Positions 11,538 to 21,970 of a stretch of 64,000 bases of DNA are shown here, piece by piece. The position numbers and the translations under genes were made by a program. Position 1 is the first letter of the stretch, and every line of letters starts with the position of its first letter. The notes below the pieces were generated by a model. That model ran no database searches. It saw only the letters and a program-made list of their open reading frames with translations, and had not been told where the DNA came from. The stretch spans positions 1,411,639 to 1,475,638 of the forward strand of contig QRDG01000527.1 of assembly GCA_012064385.1 (NCBI GenBank), in the 5' to 3' direction. The DNA is from Puccinellia tenuiflora. Taxonomy: Eukaryota > Streptophyta > Magnoliopsida > Poales > Poaceae.

Positions 11538-12474
11538 GGATTGAACTATAGTACAATCAGTGCGCCTCACTGAAGTCGTCTCCTATGGAGTTCAGATTGT
11601 TATCGGAGAAACAACAAAATAGCATATAGTTAAAGCGGTTACACGTACACACTTCGGCACATGTATTTCCAAAACCATGTTGAAATAATTAGCAAGTTTT
11701 CAATTGATTTAATCCATATTATTATCATGACAACAATTTTCACATTTGTAACACCCCAATTTTCACTTAACTTGTTATTATGACTTCTTGTGATCTATTT
11801 GGAAATCTATGGATTTACTTACACTGTATTCTATCACAACCCAAGAAATATTTCATGGAATATTATAGCCATTATTGATATCATTCCTAGGGTATTATCT
11901 CGATCCCTAATTCCAAATATGGGAAGCTTAAATCTTCATCTTCCACTTCGAAATCAACCCTTACCCAAAAATTCTCAGAGGCTAAGCTACTCATATATAT
12001 GTAATTTTTGTACAATGTCCAGTGCAATTTGTGTGTATATATATAATAATTAAAATAACTCTATTCGTATCCTCATTGGGCCAATAAATTTCAAGATATA
12101 TCTCATATAATTATGAAAAAAGTGTGGAGATGGTATTATCAATATAAGCTATCGATAAAAATGTAGGATAAAGTTAAATATTTAGTCTCATGGTTTATAC
12201 ATCCAATACCTTGGGCTCTAATTGAACTATCAATGCTGATACCCACAAGCAGTGTGGGAGACGACGACGCTACGCCTGGCCGCTTGTGTAGAAGGCGACA
12301 GCGAGCCTAGACCGCGCCAAAAACATGGCCGACGCGGATAGTAGGGACAATGCTGGAGGAGGCAGAAGAAACTTAGGGGCGTTTGGCTACGGATGCTAAC
12401 AGCGGGGTGGCTAGGTATGGCAGCAACGTGCTGACCATGGGTACGGATGCCGACGGTTGGCTGATGATGGGGGG
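11538..12474. other. intergenic, LTR-like fragment, no gene
   Basis: No gene is supported. A phrase TGTAACACCCCAATTTT begins near 11747 and looks like the 5' edge of a gypsy LTR, but no matching end was found. The last 250 bp (12230-12474) are GC-rich and supply the target site of the element at 12480. Confidence 0.35.
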
Positions 12475-12479
12475 TGGGG

Positions 12480-13878
12480 TGATACGTCGAAAACGTATCT
12501 ACTTTCCCGAACACTTTTGCTATTGTTTTACCTCAAACTTGTGTGTTTTGGATACAACTAACACGGACTAACGCTGTTTTCAGCAGAATTGCATTGGTGT
12601 CTCGTTTTTATGCAGAAAATCAACTTTCGGGAAAATCCGTGGAAAATATGGAAAAGTCAATATTTAACCGGGGGACACACGGAGCCAAAAGGCCAAGTGG
12701 AGCTGGGCCACGAGGGGCCCACACCACACGGTGGCGCGGGTGGGCCCAGGCCGCGCCACCACATGGTGTGGCCACCTCGGCCACGCCCCCGACGCCTCTT
12801 CGCGACTACAAGACCCCTTTCGACCTAAAAACCGAGGGGGATTCGACCATTGCTCCAGAAACACTCCAGAACGCCGCCGCCACCGAAAACCCTATTTCGG
12901 GACCAGAAACTCCGTTCTGGCACCCTGCCGGGACGGGGAATTGGAGGAGATCATCGCCGTCATCGTCACCGACGCTTCTCCATCGACCATCCATGTTTCC
13001 CCCATCCATGTGTGAGTAAATACCCGCTGTAGGCTGAAGGGGATGGAAGGGATTGGATGTGATTATTCATGTAATGAGTTATAAGATTGTAGGGGCATAG
13101 TGCCTAGTACCTTATGGGAGTGCTGTAGACTTTGTTGCAACTTGTTGTGCTTAATGCTTGATACTAGGGCCCGAGTGTCATTGATCTCAGATCTGAACAT
13201 GTTATTTATTCATGATGATATGCATTGTTTGTTGATCTTACCTGCAAGTTGTATACACATATTGCTGTCCGGAACCCGAGGCCCCAAAGTGACAGAAATT
13301 GGGACAACCGGAGGGGATGGTTGTGATGTGAGGATCACATGTGTTCACGGATTGTTAATGCTTTGCTCCGGTACTCTATTAAAAGGAGTACCTTAATTAC
13401 CAGTAGTTTCCCTTGAGGCCCCGCTGCAAACGGGCTGGTAGGACAAAAGATGTTGTGCAAGTTTCTCATTGCGAGCACGTACGACTATTTATGGAACGCA
13501 TGCCTATGGTTACTTAGTACTCAGTTACTTTATTATTATCATCTGCAAATGCCTTGTCTTGCTTATTACATGAATCATATCATCCATGCAGCGCCCATTC
13601 ATCCATCCCTGTGCCTACAGTATTTTAATCCTGCTGTCTACTGCAATATTTACTGCTGTCCTTATTTTACTGCTGTCTCTATTTTGCTACTACTACTACT
13701 ATAAAACTGTTGCTACTGATCCTTTGTTGCGAGCAAGTCTATTTACAGGTGCAGCTGAATTGACAACTCAGTTGTTAAGGCTTATAAGTATTCTTTGTCT
13801 CCCCTTGTGTCGAACCAATAAATTTGGGTTATACTACCCTCGAAGACTGTTGCGATCCCCTATACTTGTGGGTTATCA
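12480..13878 (+). repeat. 5' LTR of Athila-type element
   Basis: 1399 bp, TGATACGTCG...GTTATCA. It matches the copy at 20495-21893 at a constant offset of 8015. The three differences I see are at 13698 (A, versus G in the 3' copy), 13722 (C versus A) and 13741 (A versus G). Confidence 0.97.
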
Positions 13879-13889
13879 AGACTATTTTC

Positions 13890-13907
13890 TGGCGCCGTTG
13901 CCGGGGA
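13890..13907 (+). promoter_or_regulatory. primer-binding site (tRNA-Asp type)
   Basis: TGGCGCCGTTGCCGGGGA lies 11 nt after the 5' LTR. It is complementary to the 3' end of plant tRNA-Asp (...CCCGGCAACGGCGCCA), the usual minus-strand primer of Athila-lineage gypsy elements. Confidence 0.9.
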
Positions 13908-13966
13908 GCATAGCTTTATTTATAAGCTCATCTGGAAGTGATATTGTTCGCTGCAACTCATTCATC

Positions 13967-16639
13967 ATGGGTAAGCCTAATGATGGGAAGGTCCACATTT
14001 TGCCTTCCACTACAAGAAGAGGTACAACTCTGAATTCCTCTGCTGCTCTTGATTCACCTACTGTCATAAGTCAACTTGTCACACCACCACAAGCTTCACG
14101 TGCTGGTACCTCTGCTGAATCTGAAATTGTCTCTGAAAATTTTGATGATGTCTCAACTGTGAATGATAAAAATATTCCTTTGGGTTCTTTCTTAGATGCT
14201 GCTATTGCTAAGTCTAAACAAATTGAAAGTACTGAAACACCTGATGAAAACACTATTACACCTGTTGGTTCTCCTGTGTCTGTTGAATTCTCTACTGATG
14301 ATCTTGATGATGCTTATGTGGAAATTAATGATAACTTCATTGATGAGTGCCTTAATACTGATGCAAGTGGCATTAAAAACCTTCTTGCAAAATATGCTGT
14401 TAAATATCAACCACCTATTGATCCTAAATTTGCCACTTCTCCCATAAGCATTAAAGATAAAGATTTTAATTTCTCTCTCGATGTGGCACACATATCTATT
14501 GTTGAGAAATCACCTTTTTGTGGTACTGAAAAAGAAAGTGCTGTGGAGCACATGAATGAGCTCTCTATTATGAGTGGCTTGTTTTCTGATGATCTGAAGA
14601 AAAGAAGGTACTTTGTTACTAAAATTTTTCCCTTCTCATTAAAGGATGATGCTAAAGTTTGGTATAATAATTTGCCTCCTGGTTCTATTCGTAATCCTGA
14701 TGAATTGCTTGATGTTTTCTTTCAAAAATATTTTCCTGCTAGTGCTCAACAAGCTGCTTTGCAGAGAATTTATAGTTTTGATCAGGAAGAAGGAGAGGAA
14801 TTACCTGCTGCATGGTCAAGGTTTTGCTCTCTCATTAGAGCTCGGCCTGGGCATGATTTGGAAAAACATGATTTACTTGATATATTTTATAGTGGACTAA
14901 CCATTGAATCTAGGGCATACCTGGATAGTTTTGCTGGTTGTGTTTTCAGGAAAAGGACTCCAGCCGAAGCTGAAGAATTGTTGGCTAAAATAAGCCAAAA
15001 TCATGATGATTGGACCATACCTGAACCACCTCCAACACCAATATCAAAGAAGAGAGGGATGATTGAATTAGATGATGAAAGAATGGAAGAGGCCAAGAAA
15101 TCTCTCATAGAGAAGGGTATTAAATCTGAAGATGTGAAAAATCTACCACCCATAGAAGATTTATGTAAACCAATTCCTCCTTCATCCACCATTGAGGTAC
15201 ACTCTCTCCAATACTTTAATGAATATGATATCCCTTATGGTAAACCTCCTAGTCAATGTTTAGATGAGTTGGATAATTTTATTGAAAAGCAAAATAGCTT
15301 TAATATGAGAATAGAAAATCATTTGATAGGAAATTCTCGTGCTATTGATAATTTGCATGATATTGTGGAAAGAACCTCTAATGATGTTAAAATGCTGGTT
15401 AAACACTTTCATATGGTGCAAACTCAAATTGATCAACTTACTAAAGTCCAAAAAGATATGCTAGTTAACACTTCTAAAGAAAAAGATAAGCATGTGTATG
15501 AAGTGACAACTAGAGGTGGTGCTTCTACTCAGGATCCCTTATATCCTGAGGGACATCCCAAAAGAGTTGAACAAGATTCTCAACAAGTTAATGAAACTAA
15601 TGCTCCTTCTAAGAAAAAGAAGAAGAAGAAACATAAAAAGGTTGTAGAATCTCCTGAACCTGTTAATGATCCTAATAGTGTTTCTATCTCTGATGCTGAA
15701 ACTGAAAGTGGTAATGAACATGATAGTGATAGTGATAAAAATGATGCTTCTGATAAAGAGAAAGGTGATAAAGAACCTGAAAAGAATGCTAAAAGTAAAG
15801 AGAACACTAAAGAAGATTTTATTGCTAAGAAGCATGGTAATGAAAGAGAACCTTGGGTTCAAAAGCCAATGCCTTTTCCTGTTAAGAAACTTAAGTCAAA
15901 AGAGGAAGAACACTATAACAAATTTTGTGACTGGATGAAACCCTTGTTCTTGCAAATCCCTTTGACTGATGCTATTAAATTACCTCCTTATTCAAAATAT
16001 ATGAAAGATATTGTTTCTAACAAAAGGAAAATTCCTAATGAGGAGATCTCTACTATGCTTGCTAATTACTCTTTCAATGGCAAGGTTCCAAAGAAGTTGG
16101 GAGATCCAGGTATACCAACCATTCCTTGCTCTATTACAAGTAATTATGTTAAGACTGCTCTATGTGACTTGGGAGCAGGAGTTAGTGTTATGCCTTTCTC
16201 TCTTTATAAGAGACTTGATTTGGATAAATTGATACCTACTGATATTTCTTTACAAATGGCTGATAAGTCTACTGCTGTACCTGTTGGTATCTGTGAGAAT
16301 GTTCCTGTTCAAGTAACTACCAATTGCTTGATTTTAACTGATTTTGTTGTTCTTGATATGCCGGAAGATGATAATATGTCTATTATTCTTGGGAGACCCT
16401 TTCTTAATACTGCAGGTGCTGTTATTGATTGCAACAAAGGCAAAGTAACTTTTAATGTTAATGGCACTGAGCACACTGTTCACTTTCCCAAGAAGATTAA
16501 TAGAATAACTGGAGTTCATACAATCTCTAATTTGAGAACTATCAAAGTTGGAAATATTGATTGTCCCATATATGAGCATCAAGAAGGATATCAAAATATT
16601 ATGATTGGGACCATATCAATACAATATAAGGTAACATGA
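13967..16639 (+). CDS. gag-protease polyprotein of Athila-type element
   Basis: The ATG at 13967 (MGKPNDGKVHIL) is the first in frame downstream of the primer-binding site. The frame is open further back into the LTR, but translation from there is unlikely. The product is 890 aa. A retrotransposon gag domain lies at about residues 215-330 (KIFPFSLKDDAKVWYNNLPP, then FFQKYFPASAQQ and ELPAAWSRFCSLI). A charged, Lys-rich linker follows (seven consecutive lysines near residue 548). A retropepsin-type aspartic protease comes next, with the active-site motif DLGAGVSVMP near residue 733 and the ILGRPFL flap/core motif near 806. There is no CCHC zinc knuckle and the frame stops before any reverse transcriptase. 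The intact 2.7 kb frame agrees with recent activity. It should form the virus-like particle and process itself, with replication enzymes supplied in trans. Confidence 0.9.
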   Translation: MGKPNDGKVHILPSTTRRGTTLNSSAALDSPTVISQLVTPPQASRAGTSAESEIVSENFDDVSTVNDKNIPLGSFLDAAIAKSKQIESTETPDENTITPVGSPVSVEFSTDDLDDAYVEINDNFIDECLNTDASGIKNLLAKYAVKYQPPIDPKFATSPISIKDKDFNFSLDVAHISIVEKSPFCGTEKESAVEHMNELSIMSGLFSDDLKKRRYFVTKIFPFSLKDDAKVWYNNLPPGSIRNPDELLDVFFQKYFPASAQQAALQRIYSFDQEEGEELPAAWSRFCSLIRARPGHDLEKHDLLDIFYSGLTIESRAYLDSFAGCVFRKRTPAEAEELLAKISQNHDDWTIPEPPPTPISKKRGMIELDDERMEEAKKSLIEKGIKSEDVKNLPPIEDLCKPIPPSSTIEVHSLQYFNEYDIPYGKPPSQCLDELDNFIEKQNSFNMRIENHLIGNSRAIDNLHDIVERTSNDVKMLVKHFHMVQTQIDQLTKVQKDMLVNTSKEKDKHVYEVTTRGGASTQDPLYPEGHPKRVEQDSQQVNETNAPSKKKKKKKHKKVVESPEPVNDPNSVSISDAETESGNEHDSDSDKNDASDKEKGDKEPEKNAKSKENTKEDFIAKKHGNEREPWVQKPMPFPVKKLKSKEEEHYNKFCDWMKPLFLQIPLTDAIKLPPYSKYMKDIVSNKRKIPNEEISTMLANYSFNGKVPKKLGDPGIPTIPCSITSNYVKTALCDLGAGVSVMPFSLYKRLDLDKLIPTDISLQMADKSTAVPVGICENVPVQVTTNCLILTDFVVLDMPEDDNMSIILGRPFLNTAGAVIDCNKGKVTFNVNGTEHTVHFPKKINRITGVHTISNLRTIKVGNIDCPIYEHQEGYQNIMIGTISIQYKVT

Positions 16640-17421
16640 TTGTTTAGTGAAGTTTAATTCATTTATGTCATTAAAAATTTATTTGATAGCAAGACTTGAT
16701 CAACCTTGTTAACAAATACATTTTAATGCATGGATGAGCTAAACAAGGTTGTGTTTCCTACCCTTTGTTTTAGCTACTGTAGTGTTGCTTAGTTGTCAAA
16801 AAGTTTTGTTGTTGTTGGTGTTTAAAAATAATTTTTCTGCCTGAGTTTAATTTGCTAAACACCCAGAAAAGTGAATTTTTCGAAGTTTTCAAAAATCAAT
16901 AAAAATTATACCATGAGTCTTATAAAAATGTGGGGATTCTGGAAATGCCTGGAGCTGACCAGGGGGACCCACCATGTGGCCACACCACATGGTGGCGCGG
17001 CCCACCCTGGCCCGCGCCTGGGCATGGTGTGGGGCCCCCTGGCCCTCCACTTAACCATTCTCCTCCCTGGACACTCTCTCTCCCCGACCATTCGACCACC
17101 ATTGCTCAAACACGAGTTCTTGCTGCGATTTTTCGAGTTTTTTGGATCTCCTTGTTCAGCCCATCATTTGTGCTGAAATTTGGAGCATTTGATCTCCGGT
17201 ATGTGACTCCTCCACCTATCCAATTAGAATTTTGTTTAGTGAAGTATATGTTGAGTATTTTCAGATCATAGGTTGCAGGTTTGTGAGCTTGAATGTTTGT
17301 TTTAGACTTGGAAAAACTAGTTTTGATGCATGCTTAGCTCTCTAGCAATTCCCTATGATAGTTTCCTTCAGCTAGATGTCTAAAAATCAAGTTTTGTGTT
17401 GTTTGTTAAAAATTTCAGAAA
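16640..17421 (+). other. internal spacer in place of pol
   Basis: This 782-bp noncoding stretch sits where an autonomous Athila element carries RT, RNase H and integrase. It contains a perfect 10-bp inverted repeat with a 5-nt loop (16970-16994, CACCATGTGG...CCACATGGTG). GC-rich 'gtggcgcggcccac' text nearby resembles text inside the LTR near 12720-12790. Confidence 0.75.
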
Positions 17422-18510
17422 ATGGATGGAAGAGTGCATCAACTTAATCAAGATGATTTAGTGCTTCATGAAGTCATGAGAGTTCACCGGGAAGAGGCCG
17501 TGTTTCCCTCCATTTATCCATGCCCTGAGTTCATGAATGCTGCAGGAATTCTACAAGATTTTCAAACTCTAATCTCTAATGCAGGGTTGGCACAATTCAT
17601 TGAGGGAGAACCTCATCAATATGTGAAACTAACCATGGCTTTGGTGCAGGACTTTCTATTTAGTTACTCTTCACCTAACCCTATGGTGCACTATAAAATC
17701 TATAATCTGTCTGTCAATTTGCCTTTTGATGATTTTTGTGCAGCCATTAAGGTGCCACAGTGGGGATCGCTTGGGAAGATAAGAGGGCAACCAAAACCAC
17801 TAATGGACCTGTACAAGGAGTTATGCCAAGGAAGAAGCTTCTCAGATGAGGACGGTAAAATTCGAAGTATTCAATTCCCATCCATTCGGTACTTTGCTTA
17901 CTTTATTGCTAAATGTGTGCTAGCTAGAAAGACTGCCAGTAAGTTATCTGTTTATGATTTAGCTTTCATATCTGCTGCATTGAAGCATGATAGGTCTTAT
18001 AATATTGGCGCTTTGATAGCTTTCCGTTTAGCTGCTAACCGTGAGAAAGGAGGAATTTGTGGAGGTCTTATCGCCTCACGCTTGCTAGCATTGCATGGTT
18101 TAGCTCCACATCCCTTAGATTTTCAGTTTCCTATTGAGAGGCTAGACTTTGATTCCATGGTTAAGCATAAGTTTATTTCTGGTCCTTCTAGCTTGAGTAG
18201 CTTAAGTTTTGAGATAACCTTTTTCAAGAAGAAGGGGTGGAAAATAGTTAAGTCCGAGCGTTTGGTCCTTTTGCCTGCACCTCTTTTGTTTGACCTCTAT
18301 GACAGGGAAGGATGGTCGCTCACTGAAGACGAGTTTGATGCGTACGTTAAGGACCACAGTCAGCAGGTAGCGGATGATGGAGAGAGAACCGAGGATCACG
18401 TGATCCAGCCCACCTCCACCTCGGAGTATCCGTATCAGCAGCCTGGGCCCGACTACGACTACGCTAGAGACGATCCACCAGCTTGGAGTTCTTACCATCA
18501 CTGGGATTGA
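17422..18510 (+). CDS. Athila ORF-1-like protein (362 aa)
   Basis: An intact frame starts at ATG 17422 (MDGRVHQLNQDDLVLHEVM). The central part resembles the ATHILA ORF-1 family found between pol and the 3' LTR of Athila retrotransposons. Diagnostic stretches are LPFDDFCAAIKVPQWGS, SIQFPSIRYFAYFIAKCVLA and GALIAFRLAANREKGGICGG. The C-terminus is acidic, with Tyr/Pro-rich text (YPYQQPGPDYDY). I see no signal peptide or membrane segment, so an envelope role is not supported. Its function is unknown in the family. It has been kept intact although pol is gone, which suggests selection or youth. A polypurine-like repeat follows directly at 18531. Confidence 0.8.
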   Translation: MDGRVHQLNQDDLVLHEVMRVHREEAVFPSIYPCPEFMNAAGILQDFQTLISNAGLAQFIEGEPHQYVKLTMALVQDFLFSYSSPNPMVHYKIYNLSVNLPFDDFCAAIKVPQWGSLGKIRGQPKPLMDLYKELCQGRSFSDEDGKIRSIQFPSIRYFAYFIAKCVLARKTASKLSVYDLAFISAALKHDRSYNIGALIAFRLAANREKGGICGGLIASRLLALHGLAPHPLDFQFPIERLDFDSMVKHKFISGPSSLSSLSFEITFFKKKGWKIVKSERLVLLPAPLLFDLYDREGWSLTEDEFDAYVKDHSQQVADDGERTEDHVIQPTSTSEYPYQQPGPDYDYARDDPPAWSSYHHWD

Positions 18511-20477
18511 CCTCCACTTAGGCCAAAAGCCTAAGCTTGGGGGGAGGTATACCGACAACTCACTCATTTACATATCTTGTTCGGTCGGTTCTTTGTATAT
18601 TCATGTTTCGTTTTCTTTTCTTTCTTTTAGTTGTTTGTTCTTTGGTTTGCTTTCCTAAACACAAAAAGACCAAAAATATTTTCGTTGTTTCTCTTTGTTT
18701 ACTTTCTTTAGTATTTAGTCTGTAGTTTGCTTAGTTGTTAAATTCGGTTTGCTATTTGAAAATCCAAAAATATTTTGCTTTGTTGGTTTGTTTCCTTTGG
18801 TTCTTATTCCTAAAATCAAAAAACCCAAAAATATTTGTTGTTCTTCTTTGGTTTTGTAAAGCTTTATTGCAAAAAATAGCGTTCTCCGGTGGTTCATGGA
18901 GCTTGGTTATCATTTCATATTATCCAACTTGCACAAGTGAAAAGCAATAATGATGATTTACGACAACTTGAGTTGGGTGAGAGGCTGGTATGAACACTGT
19001 TTGTTTTCATTTTTGTACATATACTTATCTATGTGAGCATGCTTAGTTGGTTCATGTGAGGTATATGTCATTTAATGGATGCTTAGTAGTTCATGTTCTC
19101 TCATGTTTAGTTCCAATTTATTAATAGTAGATAGCATGCCATTTTAATTTGCTTGCATTGTATTGTTCATCGTTCGGTATGACATTGTGGTATCCTCCTC
19201 TGGAGAAATTCATTTGATCGACTTGGCACATGCTCATGCATGCATATGACTAAACAAAAGTCAATAAGCCTCGATGAATTACATTGCTTCAGAGTACTTG
19301 TATCACTTTTATGCCCATTTAATTTTATTCTGTCGCAAGTATGATTATGATGGTTATTGCTCTCTTGATTGTCGCTTCCCAGTCTTTGCTAAGCCTTCAC
19401 TTGTACTAAGCGTATGGTTCGCTTGTGCTTCCAAATCCTTATAAACCAAGTTATTCCAAAGAGTCCACCATATCTACCTATCATATGGTATTTTCTGCCA
19501 TTCCAAGTAAATTTTCATGTGCTACCTTTAAAACTTTCAAAATGCTTCTCAATTTGTGACACTGTTCTTAGCTCATGAAGAAGTAGTAGTTGGCTATGTC
19601 ATCTTCCAAACTGAATTAAGTACCCCCCTGACTCGCATGCTTCATCAAGCTTGTCATTAATTTTGCAAAGAGCTGGTTAGACCATTATAACATCAAAAAA
19701 GTAAATTCAAAAATAGACACTCCTCCATGGTATGAGAATGTTGGCAGGCACCCGTGGATTCGGCTAGCCATGGTTTGTGAAAAGCAAGGTTGGGAGGAGT
19801 GTCATATTATAAAAGAGCATGCTATAAGTGCTTAATACAAATTCGGAACCGCTCTCAACTTGTTTAGTATGGAAGATGACAGAAACTCTATTACCATTCG
19901 TTGACAAAAACAATCACCTCTCAAAAACATTTTATCTCTATTTCAAAAATAAAAAGCTCTAGCACATGATAATCTCTGCTTCCCTCTGCGAAGGGCCAAT
20001 CTTTTACTTTTATGTTGAGTCACCATCCTCTTTCTTTCAGCACCTTCTTGAGAGCATAACTATCATTCTTAGTGCAATGTGCTTGTCCCAGAATACGGTT
20101 AATTGTGGTATAACTGTGATGCTTTTATCTTTGATAATATTTACCTCTAGTCTTCTCTTGAACTTCAGAGGTGCCTGGGCATTTATGTTTTGCGTGATTA
20201 AAAAACAGGCAAGCGAGATACCACTTTATCATGCCTTATTATGAGCTTTGCAATCCTGCTTATAGATATGTCCCATGTTGTTTACTATTAAGATGTTGGT
20301 CTCTTTTCATGTTTGACATAGCTACTTTGTGATATTATTAGCATGTATCTTGTTATGAATTGTTTAAGCATTTGTCCATGTAGTGAGTATATATGCATTA
20401 TATGAAGCAAATGTGTTCGTGAAAGTTCTTTTATCGCTCTCAGTTTTCAACTGAATTGCTTGAGGACAAGCAATAAG
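18511..20477 (+). other. 3' untranslated region of Athila-type element
   Basis: About 2 kb between the Athila ORF and the 3' polypurine tract with no supported gene. It is AT-rich. The only notable features are the polypurine-like copy at 18531-18546 and runs of 'ccaaaaatattt' text near 18670-18830. Confidence 0.8.
18531..18546 (+). promoter_or_regulatory. internal copy of the polypurine tract
   Basis: CTAAGCTTGGGGGGAG matches base for base the 16 nt that include the terminal polypurine tract at 20478-20493. It lies 21 nt after the stop of the Athila ORF and 1.96 kb before the 3' LTR. It could act as a second plus-strand priming site. This is inference from identity alone. Confidence 0.55.
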
Positions 20478-20493
20478 CTAAGCTTGGGGGGAG
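20478..20493 (+). promoter_or_regulatory. 3' polypurine tract
   Basis: CTAAGCTTGGGGGGAG lies one base before the 3' LTR (20495). This is the expected position for plus-strand primer formation. Confidence 0.9.
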
Positions 20494-20494
20494 T

Positions 20495-21893
20495 TGATAC
20501 GTCGAAAACGTATCTACTTTCCCGAACACTTTTGCTATTGTTTTACCTCAAACTTGTGTGTTTTGGATACAACTAACACGGACTAACGCTGTTTTCAGCA
20601 GAATTGCATTGGTGTCTCGTTTTTATGCAGAAAATCAACTTTCGGGAAAATCCGTGGAAAATATGGAAAAGTCAATATTTAACCGGGGGACACACGGAGC
20701 CAAAAGGCCAAGTGGAGCTGGGCCACGAGGGGCCCACACCACACGGTGGCGCGGGTGGGCCCAGGCCGCGCCACCACATGGTGTGGCCACCTCGGCCACG
20801 CCCCCGACGCCTCTTCGCGACTACAAGACCCCTTTCGACCTAAAAACCGAGGGGGATTCGACCATTGCTCCAGAAACACTCCAGAACGCCGCCGCCACCG
20901 AAAACCCTATTTCGGGACCAGAAACTCCGTTCTGGCACCCTGCCGGGACGGGGAATTGGAGGAGATCATCGCCGTCATCGTCACCGACGCTTCTCCATCG
21001 ACCATCCATGTTTCCCCCATCCATGTGTGAGTAAATACCCGCTGTAGGCTGAAGGGGATGGAAGGGATTGGATGTGATTATTCATGTAATGAGTTATAAG
21101 ATTGTAGGGGCATAGTGCCTAGTACCTTATGGGAGTGCTGTAGACTTTGTTGCAACTTGTTGTGCTTAATGCTTGATACTAGGGCCCGAGTGTCATTGAT
21201 CTCAGATCTGAACATGTTATTTATTCATGATGATATGCATTGTTTGTTGATCTTACCTGCAAGTTGTATACACATATTGCTGTCCGGAACCCGAGGCCCC
21301 AAAGTGACAGAAATTGGGACAACCGGAGGGGATGGTTGTGATGTGAGGATCACATGTGTTCACGGATTGTTAATGCTTTGCTCCGGTACTCTATTAAAAG
21401 GAGTACCTTAATTACCAGTAGTTTCCCTTGAGGCCCCGCTGCAAACGGGCTGGTAGGACAAAAGATGTTGTGCAAGTTTCTCATTGCGAGCACGTACGAC
21501 TATTTATGGAACGCATGCCTATGGTTACTTAGTACTCAGTTACTTTATTATTATCATCTGCAAATGCCTTGTCTTGCTTATTACATGAATCATATCATCC
21601 ATGCAGCGCCCATTCATCCATCCCTGTGCCTACAGTATTTTAATCCTGCTGTCTACTGCAATATTTACTGCTGTCCTTATTTTACTGCTGTCTCTATTTT
21701 GCTACTACTACTGCTATAAAACTGTTGCTACTGATCATTTGTTGCGAGCAAGTCTGTTTACAGGTGCAGCTGAATTGACAACTCAGTTGTTAAGGCTTAT
21801 AAGTATTCTTTGTCTCCCCTTGTGTCGAACCAATAAATTTGGGTTATACTACCCTCGAAGACTGTTGCGATCCCCTATACTTGTGGGTTATCA
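20495..21893 (+). repeat. 3' LTR of Athila-type element
   Basis: 1399 bp, ending at TTATCA 21893 and followed by the TGGGG target duplication. It differs from the 5' LTR at three positions I could find (21713, 21737, 21756), all within 44 bp near its 3' end. Confidence 0.97.
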
Positions 21894-21970
21894 TGGGGAA
21901 GGGGGGGGTGGCTCACTCCTGAGGGAAGAAGGGTGTGGTGGAGGGAGAGGAAGGTGCGGCAAGCGAGGGC

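Larger units (their letters stand above)
12480..21893 (+). mobile_element. complete non-autonomous Athila-type gypsy retrotransposon
   Basis: The element is flanked by identical 5-bp duplications TGGGG (12475-12479 and 21894-21898). Two direct LTRs of 1399 bp both begin TGATACGTCG and end GGGTTATCA. Downstream of the first LTR is a primer-binding site complementary to the tRNA-Asp 3' end. Upstream of the second is a polypurine tract. It encodes a gag-protease ORF and an Athila-family ORF. The space between them (16640-17421) has no reverse transcriptase, RNase H or integrase, so transposition must have used proteins from another element. I found only three LTR differences, which indicates a recent insertion. 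In Triticeae, Sabrina/WHAM-like families have this organisation. The exact family is inference. Confidence 0.93.

Noticed and set aside
13586..13966. 127 extra codons in frame upstream of the gag ATG at 13967
   Set aside because: They lie in the LTR and primer-site region. The ATG at 13967 is the natural start downstream of the primer-binding site.
17422..18510. Envelope protein in the Athila-type element
   Set aside because: No signal peptide, membrane segment or cleavage site is visible. The sequence resembles the ATHILA ORF-1 family instead.
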